This document shows positions 24,694 to 32,758 of a stretch of DNA of 45,458 bases, piece after piece. The notes beneath the pieces were generated by a model. That model was not told the DNA's origin, did no database searches, and saw nothing but the letters and a program-made list of their open reading frames with translations. This DNA comes from Tenericutes bacterium ADurb.Bin239 (GTDB lineage Bacteria > Bacillota_I > Bacilli_A > RFN20 > CAG-826), in assembly GCA_002069815.1 (NCBI GenBank), contig MWCB01000012.1, forward strand, positions 1 to 45,458, given 5' to 3'. Each line of letters opens with the position of its first letter. The stretch's first letter is position 1. A program made the position numbers and the translations under genes.

Positions 24694-24847
24694 AATTGAG
24701 TCTCTCCTTCTTCTTTAATCTATATTTTCAACGTTATGTTTACCTAAGAATACGAACACAACTATTGACATAGTTTGTTTAAGTTCGAGATACGGAGTGC
24801 AATTTTCGATTTATATGGCAACTAGAATTATTATCTTTGTTTTTTTA

Positions 24848-24861
24848 GATTAACGTTAATC
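24848..24861. promoter_or_regulatory. Perfect LacI-type operator in the operon leader
   Basis: GATTAACGTTAATC is a perfect 14-base palindrome with the central CG typical of LacI-family operators. It begins 16 bases downstream of the -10 box, just past the expected transcription start, where bound repressor would block the polymerase. A related site occurs at 27337-27350 next to the LacI gene (12 of 14 bases equal). Confidence 0.75.
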
Positions 24862-24877
24862 CTGTTTTCTTATCTTT

Positions 24878-24906
24878 ATTTTATAAAGCGCTTACAAAAT
24901 AGTCAA
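24878..24906 (-). promoter_or_regulatory. Promoter of the CBM lipoprotein-GH43-transporter operon
   Basis: On the minus strand TTGACT (24901-24906) and TAAAAT (24878-24883) are exactly 17 bases apart. The leader from here to ATG 24693 is about 175 bases. A cre site fills most of the spacer. Confidence 0.8.
24883..24896 (-). promoter_or_regulatory. CcpA-type cre site inside the promoter spacer
   Basis: TGTAAGCGCTTTAT agrees with the Bacillota cre consensus TGWAANCGNTNWCA at 12 of 14 positions and has the palindromic core AAGCGCTT. It lies between the -35 and -10 boxes, so CcpA bound with HPr-Ser-P would block polymerase and give catabolite repression. Confidence 0.75.
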
Positions 24907-24937
24907 GGATAAACTTAAAAACAACTAAAATTATTTC

Positions 24938-26080
24938 TTAGTCGGGTAAATATAATTCAGGGCCAGGGCGGTAATTATTACTAGGAACATTACCGAGAGT
25001 GCTTGGCCAATTTTCCGCATTCCAAATCAATTTATCGATTAATAATCGGCGAGCATTACGCGCCTGTATTTTGGCATCAAATCCGTGATATACAATCCAG
25101 TAAGTACCAGCATCATCTTTGATAATAGAATTGTGACCAACCCCAATAAAGAAATCGTTTTGGTGGACAACCGCATGACCAACATTAGCGTTTTTCATAC
25201 TTCGTCCAATCGAATCTACATATTCACCTAAGATACTTTCACTTCGGCCGACTACAACGTTATATGTATAGTCACCCGAACAACAAGTTCCAGTCGATAG
25301 AAACATATAGTAGTAATTATCTTTTTTAACGATATACACTCCTTCAAAGGTCGAAATATCAAGGTTACGATCTGTTTCAAAACCAGCGACATGCACTTTA
25401 TTAATCGCTGCTTCTTCAACACTTCCATCTTTAAAATCTAACCCATCCGCGGTTAATTCAATTGCATAAATGCCTCTAAAACTACCCCAGAACATATAGA
25501 TACGGTTATCATCATCAACAAAAACCATCGGGTCAATGCTATTGTTTACACCAATCTCTAAGGAGCGAAAGAATTTACCGTGATCAGTCCATGGTCCAGC
25601 CGGGTGAGAAGCAGTAGCAATCCCAATCCCAGGATTAGGATCATCCCACTTAGATAATGAATAATACATGACATATTGCCCATTAATATACTGAACATCA
25701 GGAGCCCAAATAGCCGCCCCTTGTGTGCCCCAAGTCGGGCGTGGAATAGCATTTTCAAGCGGCTCCCAGTCCACTAAATTAGGACTTTTAATAACTCTTG
25801 CCCCCGTCGCATAACAATAAAAAAATCCATCGCTATGACGGATAATACTTGGATCAGGAAAATCAACATTATAAACTGGATTTTGGAAAAATACAGTCGT
25901 AAGTTCTTTGCCTTTTTCGCTTGATGTAATCGATTCACTGAGTGAATCTCCACTTATTTCGCTTACTTCTTCACTTGTAGTGGTCCTTTCACTAACCATC
26001 TTTTCACTGCTAATATTCGGGTTACAACTAACAAGTAAAGCGAGAAAAGTAAGCGATAATAAAATACGCGAACGTTTCAT
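24938..26080 (-). CDS. GH43 arabinanase-like lipoprotein (copy 2)
   Basis: 380-residue surface lipoprotein. Lipobox ALLVSC gives Cys19; a Ser/Glu/Thr linker runs to about residue 55. Expected catalytic residues: Asp76 (DFPDPSII), Asp183 (NSIDPMVF) and Glu246 (TFEGVYIV). It shares WAPDVQYINGQYV, STGTCCSGDYTY, VVVGRS and GVGHNSIIKDD with its neighbours, so it is an arabinan endo-1,5-alpha-L-arabinosidase-like enzyme. It follows copy 3 by 12 bases and uses the strong site AGGGAGG. The next operon promoter lies beyond its stop codon, so it probably belongs to a two-gene unit with copy 3. Confidence 0.87.
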   Translation of the reverse strand: MKRSRILLSLTFLALLVSCNPNISSEKMVSERTTTSEEVSEISGDSLSESITSSEKGKELTTVFFQNPVYNVDFPDPSIIRHSDGFFYCYATGARVIKSPNLVDWEPLENAIPRPTWGTQGAAIWAPDVQYINGQYVMYYSLSKWDDPNPGIGIATASHPAGPWTDHGKFFRSLEIGVNNSIDPMVFVDDDNRIYMFWGSFRGIYAIELTADGLDFKDGSVEEAAINKVHVAGFETDRNLDISTFEGVYIVKKDNYYYMFLSTGTCCSGDYTYNVVVGRSESILGEYVDSIGRSMKNANVGHAVVHQNDFFIGVGHNSIIKDDAGTYWIVYHGFDAKIQARNARRLLIDKLIWNAENWPSTLGNVPSNNYRPGPELYLPD

Positions 26081-26092
26081 AATCCCCCTCCC

Positions 26093-27313
26093 TTATTGTA
26101 CTACGCGATGATAATATGGTCCAGTTTGCTCAGTGGTTGATGGTTGTAAGCCCTGAACATATGGCCATCCCTTTTCATCAAATAAGATTTTTTCCATGAG
26201 TAAGATGCGGCGATGGGCATTATCAACGTGATAAGCATGGTAGTAGAACCATGGTTCACCATTAACATCATCAATAACCGAATTATGACCAGTGCCCACG
26301 AAGGTGTCATTTTTTTGGACAACGAGTTTACCCGCCGCTTTATTCGTCATTAGTCGATTTTCATGGTCATAATATGGGCCAAACGGAGTGGTAGCGCGCC
26401 CAACCACCACTTTGTAAGTTGAAGATAAGCCATCACAACACGTACCAGTCGATAAAAATAAATAATAATAGCCGTTCCAGTAGCGAATATAGGCGCCTTC
26501 ATAAGTGTCAACTTCCCAACCTGTTGAAGTATCTAATCCCGCTACTCGTACTTTCGTGGGGGCGGCTTGTTCAACACTACCCACCCTAAAACTAAGACCG
26601 TCACGTTTTAATTCAACCATGTAGTTACCCCGCATTGAACCCCACACTAAATAAACACGGTTGGTATTCGGATCCACAAAGGCATTAGCGTCAATGCTAT
26701 TATTTACCCCAATTTCTTGCGAAAGAAATAGTTTACCATGATCAGTCCACGGACCTTGCGGTTTAGGAGCGGTTGCATAGCCGATACCCGGATTTGGATC
26801 ACCCCATGTTGAAAGCGAATAATAAAGAACATATTGTCCGTTAATATATTGCACATCTGGGGCCCACAGTCCTGCCCCCGGCGTTCCCCATTGCGGTAAA
26901 TGACTAAAGACATATGATAACTTAGTCCAAGTCACCCCATCAGTCGAACGTAAATACTGTCCATGCGTGGCGTATAAAAACCACATCCGTTGGATGGGAT
27001 CATATACTCCTGACGGATCAGGAAAATCATTATTGTAAACTGGATTAGTGTACGTGCCGCGCGCTAGTTCAAGTTCCACACTGATTGATGACTCTTCGCT
27101 ACTTGATATTTCGCTACTACTTAGTTCCGGTTCACTTACTGCTTCACTTGTTGGGTCTTCCATACTTTCATCCTCACTTGAATATATTTCACTTGACGGT
27201 GATTCACTAACTAATGACTCTACTTCATTGCTAGTTGGAAAAAGAGTACAACTAGATACGATCATCGTAAATATCAAAAAGAGCAGATAGCGGATCCTTC
27301 TTTTTTTGTTCAT
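26093..27313 (-). CDS. GH43 arabinanase-like lipoprotein (copy 3)
   Basis: 406-residue surface lipoprotein, the longest of the three GH43 copies. Lipobox IVSSC gives Cys22; the Ser/Glu-rich linker is unusually long and acidic (about 23-85). Expected catalytic residues: Asp99 (DFPDPSGV), Asp208 (NSIDANAF) and Glu272 (TYEGAYIR). STGTCCDGLSSTYKVVVGR and GTGHNSVIDD match the arabinanase type. Copies 2 and 3 are closer to each other (shared APDVQYINGQYV, IGVNNSID) than to copy 1, which suggests tandem duplication. It is the first gene after a TTTACA/TATAAT promoter with an operator at the start point, divergent from the LacI gene. Confidence 0.88.
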   Translation of the reverse strand: MNKKRRIRYLLFLIFTMIVSSCTLFPTSNEVESLVSESPSSEIYSSEDESMEDPTSEAVSEPELSSSEISSSEESSISVELELARGTYTNPVYNNDFPDPSGVYDPIQRMWFLYATHGQYLRSTDGVTWTKLSYVFSHLPQWGTPGAGLWAPDVQYINGQYVLYYSLSTWGDPNPGIGYATAPKPQGPWTDHGKLFLSQEIGVNNSIDANAFVDPNTNRVYLVWGSMRGNYMVELKRDGLSFRVGSVEQAAPTKVRVAGLDTSTGWEVDTYEGAYIRYWNGYYYLFLSTGTCCDGLSSTYKVVVGRATTPFGPYYDHENRLMTNKAAGKLVVQKNDTFVGTGHNSVIDDVNGEPWFYYHAYHVDNAHRRILLMEKILFDEKGWPYVQGLQPSTTEQTGPYYHRVVQ

Positions 27314-27336
27314 AAGCGCCCCCTATTATTTTTTAA

Positions 27337-27350
27337 GGTTATCGTTAATC
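27337..27350. promoter_or_regulatory. LacI-type operator between the GH43 and lacI genes
   Basis: GGTTATCGTTAATC equals the perfect palindrome at 24848-24861 at 12 of 14 positions, including the central CG. It lies three bases beyond the -10 box of the GH43 promoter, over the expected start point. The adjacent divergent LacI gene is the obvious source of the repressor. Confidence 0.72.
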
Positions 27351-27352
27351 TT

Positions 27353-27381
27353 ATTATAAAATGGTTTGGGGGTTTTGTAAA
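27353..27381 (-). promoter_or_regulatory. Promoter of the GH43 copy 3-copy 2 unit
   Basis: On the minus strand TTTACA (27376-27381) and a perfect TATAAT (27353-27358) are exactly 17 bases apart, and the ATG lies 40 bases downstream behind AGGGGG. Confidence 0.82.
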
Positions 27382-27429
27382 CCCCTACCCACAAGCGTTC
27401 AATATTTTATTTATTTTATGCTGGAATTA

Positions 27430-27438
27430 TGCGATAAT
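27430..27438 (+). promoter_or_regulatory. Possible extended -10 of the lacI gene
   Basis: TGCGATAAT fits the extended -10 form TGnnATAAT, 18 bases before ATG 27457, with AGGAA in between. No clear -35 box. Confidence 0.35.
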
Positions 27439-27456
27439 TATTTTATAGGAACGATT

Positions 27457-28479
27457 ATGGAAAAAAATAATAAAGAACGAGTTACTTTAAAAGATATCGC
27501 CGAACGCGCGGGTGTTACTGTTAATAGTGTTTCCCGGGCCTTACGCGGCCATAAAAGTATATCAGAAGTCACCAAAGAAAAAGTGCGCGCAATTGCTAAA
27601 GAATTAGGATATATTCCTGATGCGCAGGCGCGGCTGATGCGTGGTGCTAAACTTCGTGTTATCGCGGTTGTCTATGACAACATTGTTAATCCTTACTATT
27701 CGATTATGAATAACCATTTAAATAATGAGTTAACGAAAGCAAATTACCGACCAATGGTCTTCTTTGAATCAAGTCAAGATGGTACTTTATCACTTGAAGT
27801 TGCTCGCGAAATTATCTCTATGCGAATTGTTGGGGTTATTACTTACTTAGTGCCCACTAAGGAAGTTATTGATTTATTTGAGGATCATAATGTTCCCATC
27901 GTCCTTTTAGGACGTACTGGTGACTCACTTGGAATTGATAGTGTGGCGACCAATGATTATCGCGGCGGTAAACTTGCTGGTTACAAACTTTTCGATCTTG
28001 GTGGTAAAAACTTTAGTTACATTGGTGTTACGCGTAGTCTTAATATTAATAAAGAACGTCTTAATGGCTTTTTAAAAGCCCTCCAAAATAATGATGTTGC
28101 GGTTCCTAAAAGTAATATCATTCTTAATGATAAACGCCAATCCACGCGCTCACTTATGGAAGAGTTAGATGTTAAAACGAAAAAAATTGATTCCATCTTC
28201 TGCTTTAATGATCAAATCGCCTATGAAGTAATTGGTTATCTTGGCGATAACGGCATTAAAGTTCCCGACGATATTAATGTCATTGGCTTTGACAATTTAC
28301 AAAGTGATATTATTTATCCGATTAAACTAACAACGATTGATGGCGATAAACCGCGGGCCGCCCACTTAGCGCTTAACATCCTTTTTTCAAAAATAAAAAA
28401 TGAAAGTGATACCGAGATGACGGGGAAGATTGTTGATGTCACGCTCGTTGAAGGCAAAACGACTAAAATGCGTAAATAA
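27457..28479 (+). CDS. LacI-family repressor of the arabinan-type locus
   Basis: 340-residue transcription regulator. The N-terminal helix-turn-helix (about 9-28, VTLKDIAERAGVTVNSVSRAL) is followed by the hinge helix YIPDAQARLMRG (about 52-63) and a periplasmic-binding-type sensor domain with VIGFDNL near the C-terminus. It should bind palindromes with a central CG and release them on binding a sugar from arabinan breakdown. Start ATG 27457 follows AGGAA; an upstream in-frame ATG at 27361 would add 32 residues ahead of the helix-turn-helix that do not look like family sequence. It is divergent from the GH43 genes, and a matching operator lies in the shared intergenic region. Confidence 0.92.
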   Translation: MEKNNKERVTLKDIAERAGVTVNSVSRALRGHKSISEVTKEKVRAIAKELGYIPDAQARLMRGAKLRVIAVVYDNIVNPYYSIMNNHLNNELTKANYRPMVFFESSQDGTLSLEVAREIISMRIVGVITYLVPTKEVIDLFEDHNVPIVLLGRTGDSLGIDSVATNDYRGGKLAGYKLFDLGGKNFSYIGVTRSLNINKERLNGFLKALQNNDVAVPKSNIILNDKRQSTRSLMEELDVKTKKIDSIFCFNDQIAYEVIGYLGDNGIKVPDDINVIGFDNLQSDIIYPIKLTTIDGDKPRAAHLALNILFSKIKNESDTEMTGKIVDVTLVEGKTTKMRK

Positions 28480-28512
28480 TGGCATTTTGCCGCTAAAATT
28501 GTTATATTTCAT

Positions 28513-28550
28513 AAAAAAAGATAACGCGGAAAGGCGTTATCTTTAATTTT
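28513..28550. terminator. Bidirectional intrinsic terminator
   Basis: AAAGATAACGC and GCGTTATCTTT form a perfect 11-pair stem with loop GGAAAG. Seven A's precede the stem, giving the minus strand a strong T-tract, and AATTTT follows on the plus strand. It serves lacI and the convergent small membrane protein gene. Confidence 0.9.
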
Positions 28551-28567
28551 ACGTTACAAGTTTTTTC

Positions 28568-29044
28568 TTATTTTAAAAGATCAGCGGCAACACCAGCCAC
28601 GCCACCAAGTCCCGCAAGGATTAAAGTAGCAACGGCACCACCAGTAAGTTTATAGGCTTTAAGTTGTTCAGCAACATTATCAACGTTAGGCATAAGCGCG
28701 AGATTCTTCACGAGGAAAATTAAAACGACGCTAACTAAGCCAAGGGCTAAGAGCACATAACCAAGTGCCTTGTTCTTTTCTAAGCTTTTACCAACCACAC
28801 GGCCAGCTGCTAACGCTACTCCGCCTAAGAGAAAAAGCGGCGTTAAGAGATTTAAGAAACTGAATTTGAAAATTACAACTTCTCCAAGAAGCGGAACGAC
28901 TTCCTTTTTCCCAAATGTTAGATTAACGAAACTATAAGAATTACTTGGTTCAGTTCGCGCGATAGCTGGAAGCGCAAACCATAGGATAGCGGCCACTAAA
29001 AATAGGCCTGCTGACACTACATTCAATAATTTTTTCTTGTCCAT
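28568..29044 (-). CDS. Small membrane protein of unknown function, four membrane segments
   Basis: 158-residue protein starting MDKKKLLNVVSAGLFLVAA. Four hydrophobic segments lie at about 8-27, 55-80, 95-115 and 132-155, with a loop after the first that is probably outside. I do not recognise a named family. Start ATG 29044 follows AAAGGA by eight bases; an in-frame ATG at 29074 lacks a site. It sits between two sugar loci, with its own terminator, and shows no link to either. Confidence 0.7.
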   Translation of the reverse strand: MDKKKLLNVVSAGLFLVAAILWFALPAIARTEPSNSYSFVNLTFGKKEVVPLLGEVVIFKFSFLNLLTPLFLLGGVALAAGRVVGKSLEKNKALGYVLLALGLVSVVLIFLVKNLALMPNVDNVAEQLKAYKLTGGAVATLILAGLGGVAGVAADLLK

Positions 29045-29194
29045 AATTTTTGTCCTTTCTAAATTTAAATACATTTAAACATAATTACATGTGTTAAGCA
29101 AACATTAACCCTTGAAAAAAAGGAGAAAGTAAACAATCGTTCAATCGGTAATTATATTCATAAATCCTAATAATTGGCGTATAATGCTTAAAAG

Positions 29195-31228
29195 TTACAC
29201 CCCGATATCAGCGGCCGTAATGTTAATTGTATTGGCACCATAATTACTAATGAACAAATGCCTGTTTTGTTCAGTCGTCATACTTGTCAAAGTTATAACT
29301 TTTTCACCATCATTAACAAAGATTTCGGCGGAGTATTTATCAAGCAATATTTCGAGTTTTACTTTGTTTGCTTTCGTCGTAATTGGTACATTTATTACGT
29401 TATGAATCCCTTCTTGCGGAAAGTGTCCGTGATTTAAACTACTGCGATCAACTTTTAGATTACCATCGCTTAATGTTAATTTAATACCCTTGCCTTCTTC
29501 ATCACCAAATAACGTAAATTCCGTTATGTCACTATTTAAGGTTGTTTCCATTTTTAAATGCTTAACGCGACCATCTAGTCCTGCATCTTTAAAGTTAGTA
29601 ACTACTTCTTCAATAGTCACCATACTTGGCGTTCCTAGATATGAATAGAGTTCACGAGCGGGCTTTTGCATCAATCTATTATTAACGTAACTTAATTCAC
29701 GCGGAAAAGTCATTGCTCCAGCATATCCAAACTCACGGGTTACTGGTGCTCTATTCCATCCCGCCATCCACGCTACCATCATTGTCCGCCCATCTGGCAT
29801 TTTCATTGTCTGTGGGGCATAAAAATCAAACCCGTCATCAATCTCAACAATCCGACGATAATCAACGTTTTCTAAAACGCCAGTTTGCCAATTCATATTC
29901 CCTGTAATATAGACATTACCATCACTATTTCGATGTCCAGTCGCCGTTTGGGGACTAACAATAATCATATCTTGACCATCTAAATTAAAAAGATCAGGAC
30001 ATTCAAGCATAATCCCTAAGCACGCAGCAAACTCAGGACCATTACTAAAAGTGCGGCCAGCGTATGACCATTTGTATAAATCTCTACTTTTGTATAAAAG
30101 TAATGACGAATAATCATTATTTGTATGACGTGAAGAAATAATGGCGTAGTAATCGTTATCTTTCTTAAATACTTTTGGGTCACGAAAATCAGCAATCGTA
30201 GCGTTAGGGGGTAAATCATTTTCACTTAATACTGGGTTACCTTCGTATTTTGTAAAGTTAACTCCATCACTTGATGTCGCAATCGCCTGCACTTGGCCTG
30301 AAGTTGATGCCCCAGTATACATTAAGTAATATGTTCCTTCTTCATCACTTATCGCTGAGCCACTGAAAGCTCCCACTGAATCATAAGGTTGGTCAGGCGC
30401 TAACGCTACTTTTTCATAATTCCACTTTACAAAATCATCCGTTGTAGCGTGACCCCAATGCATTGGACCCCACATTATTCCGTAAGGATTATATTGATAA
30501 AAGAGATGAACTTTATCGTTATAATAAGAAAACCCGTTGGGATCATTAATCCACCCAATTTGGCCATGTAAATGATACGCAAATCTTTTATCTCTATCTA
30601 CTTTCCAAGCATTAAGCTTAATATAAATATCCGCTGCTTCCACCATATCTTCAGCTCGCGCAATACCTAACCGAATATTAGTGTCATCGCTAAGTTCTAT
30701 AAGTTCATCTTCACTAATACTAACCCGTAAATCATCAAAGTTAATATGACTAATTGTGCTTTCATCCACTATCTCAACGTATACTTTATCCCCAAGATAT
30801 GACGATAAATCAACATTAAAACGCACATATGTTTCGGTTTGAAATGGTTCTAAATAATATTCATTCGTAACTCTTTTTATTTCTTTATTTCCTTTGGCAA
30901 GTTTAATCGCAACATAGGTCGTATCGGCATCTTTACCCCCACTTAACAAGAATGAAATATAGCCTGATGCACTGATAGTAAAAACTTTCGATTGTAGTTT
31001 TCCTCTATTAGCGGTATTTCCTAAAACATGATACGTCTTGTCGGCTAAATAATACCTTTCCCCATCTGCATAAGTTAGCGCATCACTAACCGTGAAAGCG
31101 TCACCTTCAACTTTCCACGTTGTAAAATTACCAGTTTCAAAACTATAGTTTGTTACTTGTGGTTTATGACCACAACTTGTTAAACCGATAACTAACGATA
31201 AAAATAGTATTATTTTAAAACGATACAC
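29195..31228 (-). CDS. GH32 fructan hydrolase lipoprotein
   Basis: 677-residue surface enzyme. Lipobox GLTSC gives Cys19. A beta-sandwich module (about 24-175, opening NYSFETGNFTTWKVEGDAF) often found before GH32 domains comes first and may bind fructan. The GH32 five-bladed propeller (about 215-530) has nucleophile Asp229 in GWINDPNG, stabiliser Asp350 in FRDPKVF and acid/base Glu409 in LECPDLF. A C-terminal beta-sandwich follows. It should release fructose or fructo-oligosaccharides from levan or inulin outside the cell. The start is GTG 31228, six bases after GAGG. It is the last gene of the fructan-type operon; I see no clear terminator after it. Confidence 0.91.
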   Translation of the reverse strand: MYRFKIILFLSLVIGLTSCGHKPQVTNYSFETGNFTTWKVEGDAFTVSDALTYADGERYYLADKTYHVLGNTANRGKLQSKVFTISASGYISFLLSGGKDADTTYVAIKLAKGNKEIKRVTNEYYLEPFQTETYVRFNVDLSSYLGDKVYVEIVDESTISHINFDDLRVSISEDELIELSDDTNIRLGIARAEDMVEAADIYIKLNAWKVDRDKRFAYHLHGQIGWINDPNGFSYYNDKVHLFYQYNPYGIMWGPMHWGHATTDDFVKWNYEKVALAPDQPYDSVGAFSGSAISDEEGTYYLMYTGASTSGQVQAIATSSDGVNFTKYEGNPVLSENDLPPNATIADFRDPKVFKKDNDYYAIISSRHTNNDYSSLLLYKSRDLYKWSYAGRTFSNGPEFAACLGIMLECPDLFNLDGQDMIIVSPQTATGHRNSDGNVYITGNMNWQTGVLENVDYRRIVEIDDGFDFYAPQTMKMPDGRTMMVAWMAGWNRAPVTREFGYAGAMTFPRELSYVNNRLMQKPARELYSYLGTPSMVTIEEVVTNFKDAGLDGRVKHLKMETTLNSDITEFTLFGDEEGKGIKLTLSDGNLKVDRSSLNHGHFPQEGIHNVINVPITTKANKVKLEILLDKYSAEIFVNDGEKVITLTSMTTEQNRHLFISNYGANTINITAADIGV

Positions 31229-31258
31229 TATCTACCTCATTTAAATAAAAGTTAGTAT

Positions 31259-32758
31259 TTATTCATAAAAATGAATGTTTTTAATGGTCACATCAGCGCC
31301 TTCCCCCACAAATCCAAAAGCGTTATTCGTTTTGGCATACATTCTGACACTTAAAACAAATTGATCAGCGATGTATAGCGATAAACATTCACCTTCGCTA
31401 AGCACTGTAACGGTAAGCGTTTGCCTAGTCATAACATGAAGGGGGACATAGGCTTGGGGCATAGCGTTTTTGATGTCAGCAAGCGCTACATTATAGAAAC
31501 TTAAACGATCATGATTAAAATCAAAAAGAATATTTAAGGGCCCACTCTCATTATTGCCACCGAAAGTCATGGCAAAAGTACCATTTAGACTACGAGCGGT
31601 TAACGAAAATGTCATTCTTGTCGGTCTTTCTAACAGTTCATCAAATAAAAGACTATCACTTTGTCCCGAAAAGGAAAATTCGCCATCTTCTTTTATTATT
31701 GCTTCATTATTTACATGTTTTTCGTAATGAACTTCCGTATTTAAGGCTTCTACTACTTCCCGCATTGGACACGGACGAAGTTCGCCGTTTGATAATTGTA
31801 TAAGTTCATGAACAGCAAGGTTACCACCCCAATCAAAATCACCACCATCATAGTCAAATTGTTTAACCGCTTGCCAGCCAGCATAAATTAAGCGATCATC
31901 TGCTTTTTCTAAGCGGGCTGCATAAACACCGACTCCATCAAAATAATCGTCGACGGGTTTTTGCCAAACTCCGCTACTTAAGTTATTTGTATAACGATAA
32001 TGGGTAACTCTAAACGCCCCTTGTTCGCTATAACTTAAATACCAATAATTACCAAATTTAATTAAAGTGGGACATTCTAAGTTATAACTACCAGCATCAT
32101 TAGTGAAGAAAACACGATCATAATTCCAAGTAATTAAATCGGTTGATGTATAAAGTTTTAAGACACCAACATTATTATGACGAGTAGTAATAAGCATCCA
32201 GTAATTATTAGTTTCTTCCATATATAAAACGTAAGGATCACGGAAGTCATTATGACCACCGTAAAATCCGTGTTCAGGATGTTTCGTCCAATTTATTAAA
32301 TCACTACTTGTGGCGTGTTGAATCTTTTCAAAGTAAGGTGTATTTCCTGTACCGTTGTAACCCGTATAATAAGCATGATAAAGACCGTTTTTATCTTTTA
32401 TGACTGACCCAGTACCAAGCGCTAAATCTTGACTCCCGGCATCTTTTTCATAAGGGATAACAACCCCCACATCTTCATAAGTTACGTAATCCTTTGTTCG
32501 TAAAAGCGACCATGGATGAAAGCCAACCATACTTTGTTGATCTTCGTTTAATAAATAAAAATAATTCATATATTCGCCATCAAAATAAGGCATGACATCA
32601 CCAATATCACCATCATTACTGCGGGGGAATAATTGTAATCCGTTTTGTTCCACTGTTCCTTTATCCTTTAATCCGTTTGTGTCTTCACTAGGCGTAACAA
32701 CTGTATGACAACCCGCTAATAAAAGGGGTAATACAACTACAAGTAATTTCTTAAACAT
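31259..32758 (-). CDS. Divergent GH32-type lipoprotein
   Basis: 499-residue surface lipoprotein. Lipobox LLAGC gives Cys17. The propeller domain aligns with GH32 at two of three catalytic motifs: DFRDPYV (Asp174) and LECPTL (Glu228). The usual WMNDPNG nucleophile motif is replaced by IGDVMPYFDG, where Asp54 is the only good nucleophile candidate. A C-terminal beta-sandwich (about 350-499) has FVLSVRM and GFVGEGADVTI as in GH32 C-domains. Substrate or reaction may differ from ordinary fructosidases, for example a fructotransferase or a fructan-binding protein. AAAGGAGG lies five bases before ATG 32758; it overlaps the upstream GH32 gene by eight bases. Confidence 0.75.
   Translation of the reverse strand: MFKKLLVVVLPLLLAGCHTVVTPSEDTNGLKDKGTVEQNGLQLFPRSNDGDIGDVMPYFDGEYMNYFYLLNEDQQSMVGFHPWSLLRTKDYVTYEDVGVVIPYEKDAGSQDLALGTGSVIKDKNGLYHAYYTGYNGTGNTPYFEKIQHATSSDLINWTKHPEHGFYGGHNDFRDPYVLYMEETNNYWMLITTRHNNVGVLKLYTSTDLITWNYDRVFFTNDAGSYNLECPTLIKFGNYWYLSYSEQGAFRVTHYRYTNNLSSGVWQKPVDDYFDGVGVYAARLEKADDRLIYAGWQAVKQFDYDGGDFDWGGNLAVHELIQLSNGELRPCPMREVVEALNTEVHYEKHVNNEAIIKEDGEFSFSGQSDSLLFDELLERPTRMTFSLTARSLNGTFAMTFGGNNESGPLNILFDFNHDRLSFYNVALADIKNAMPQAYVPLHVMTRQTLTVTVLSEGECLSLYIADQFVLSVRMYAKTNNAFGFVGEGADVTIKNIHFYE

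Noticed and set aside
24694-24847. Riboswitch in the long leader of the CBM lipoprotein operon
   Set aside because: Only one small hairpin (AACTAT/ATAGTT at 24760-24775) was found and no known riboswitch core.
27361-27456. Longer N-terminus for the first LacI regulator
   Set aside because: It would place 32 extra residues before the helix-turn-helix and covers promoter sequence; AGGAA precedes ATG 27457.
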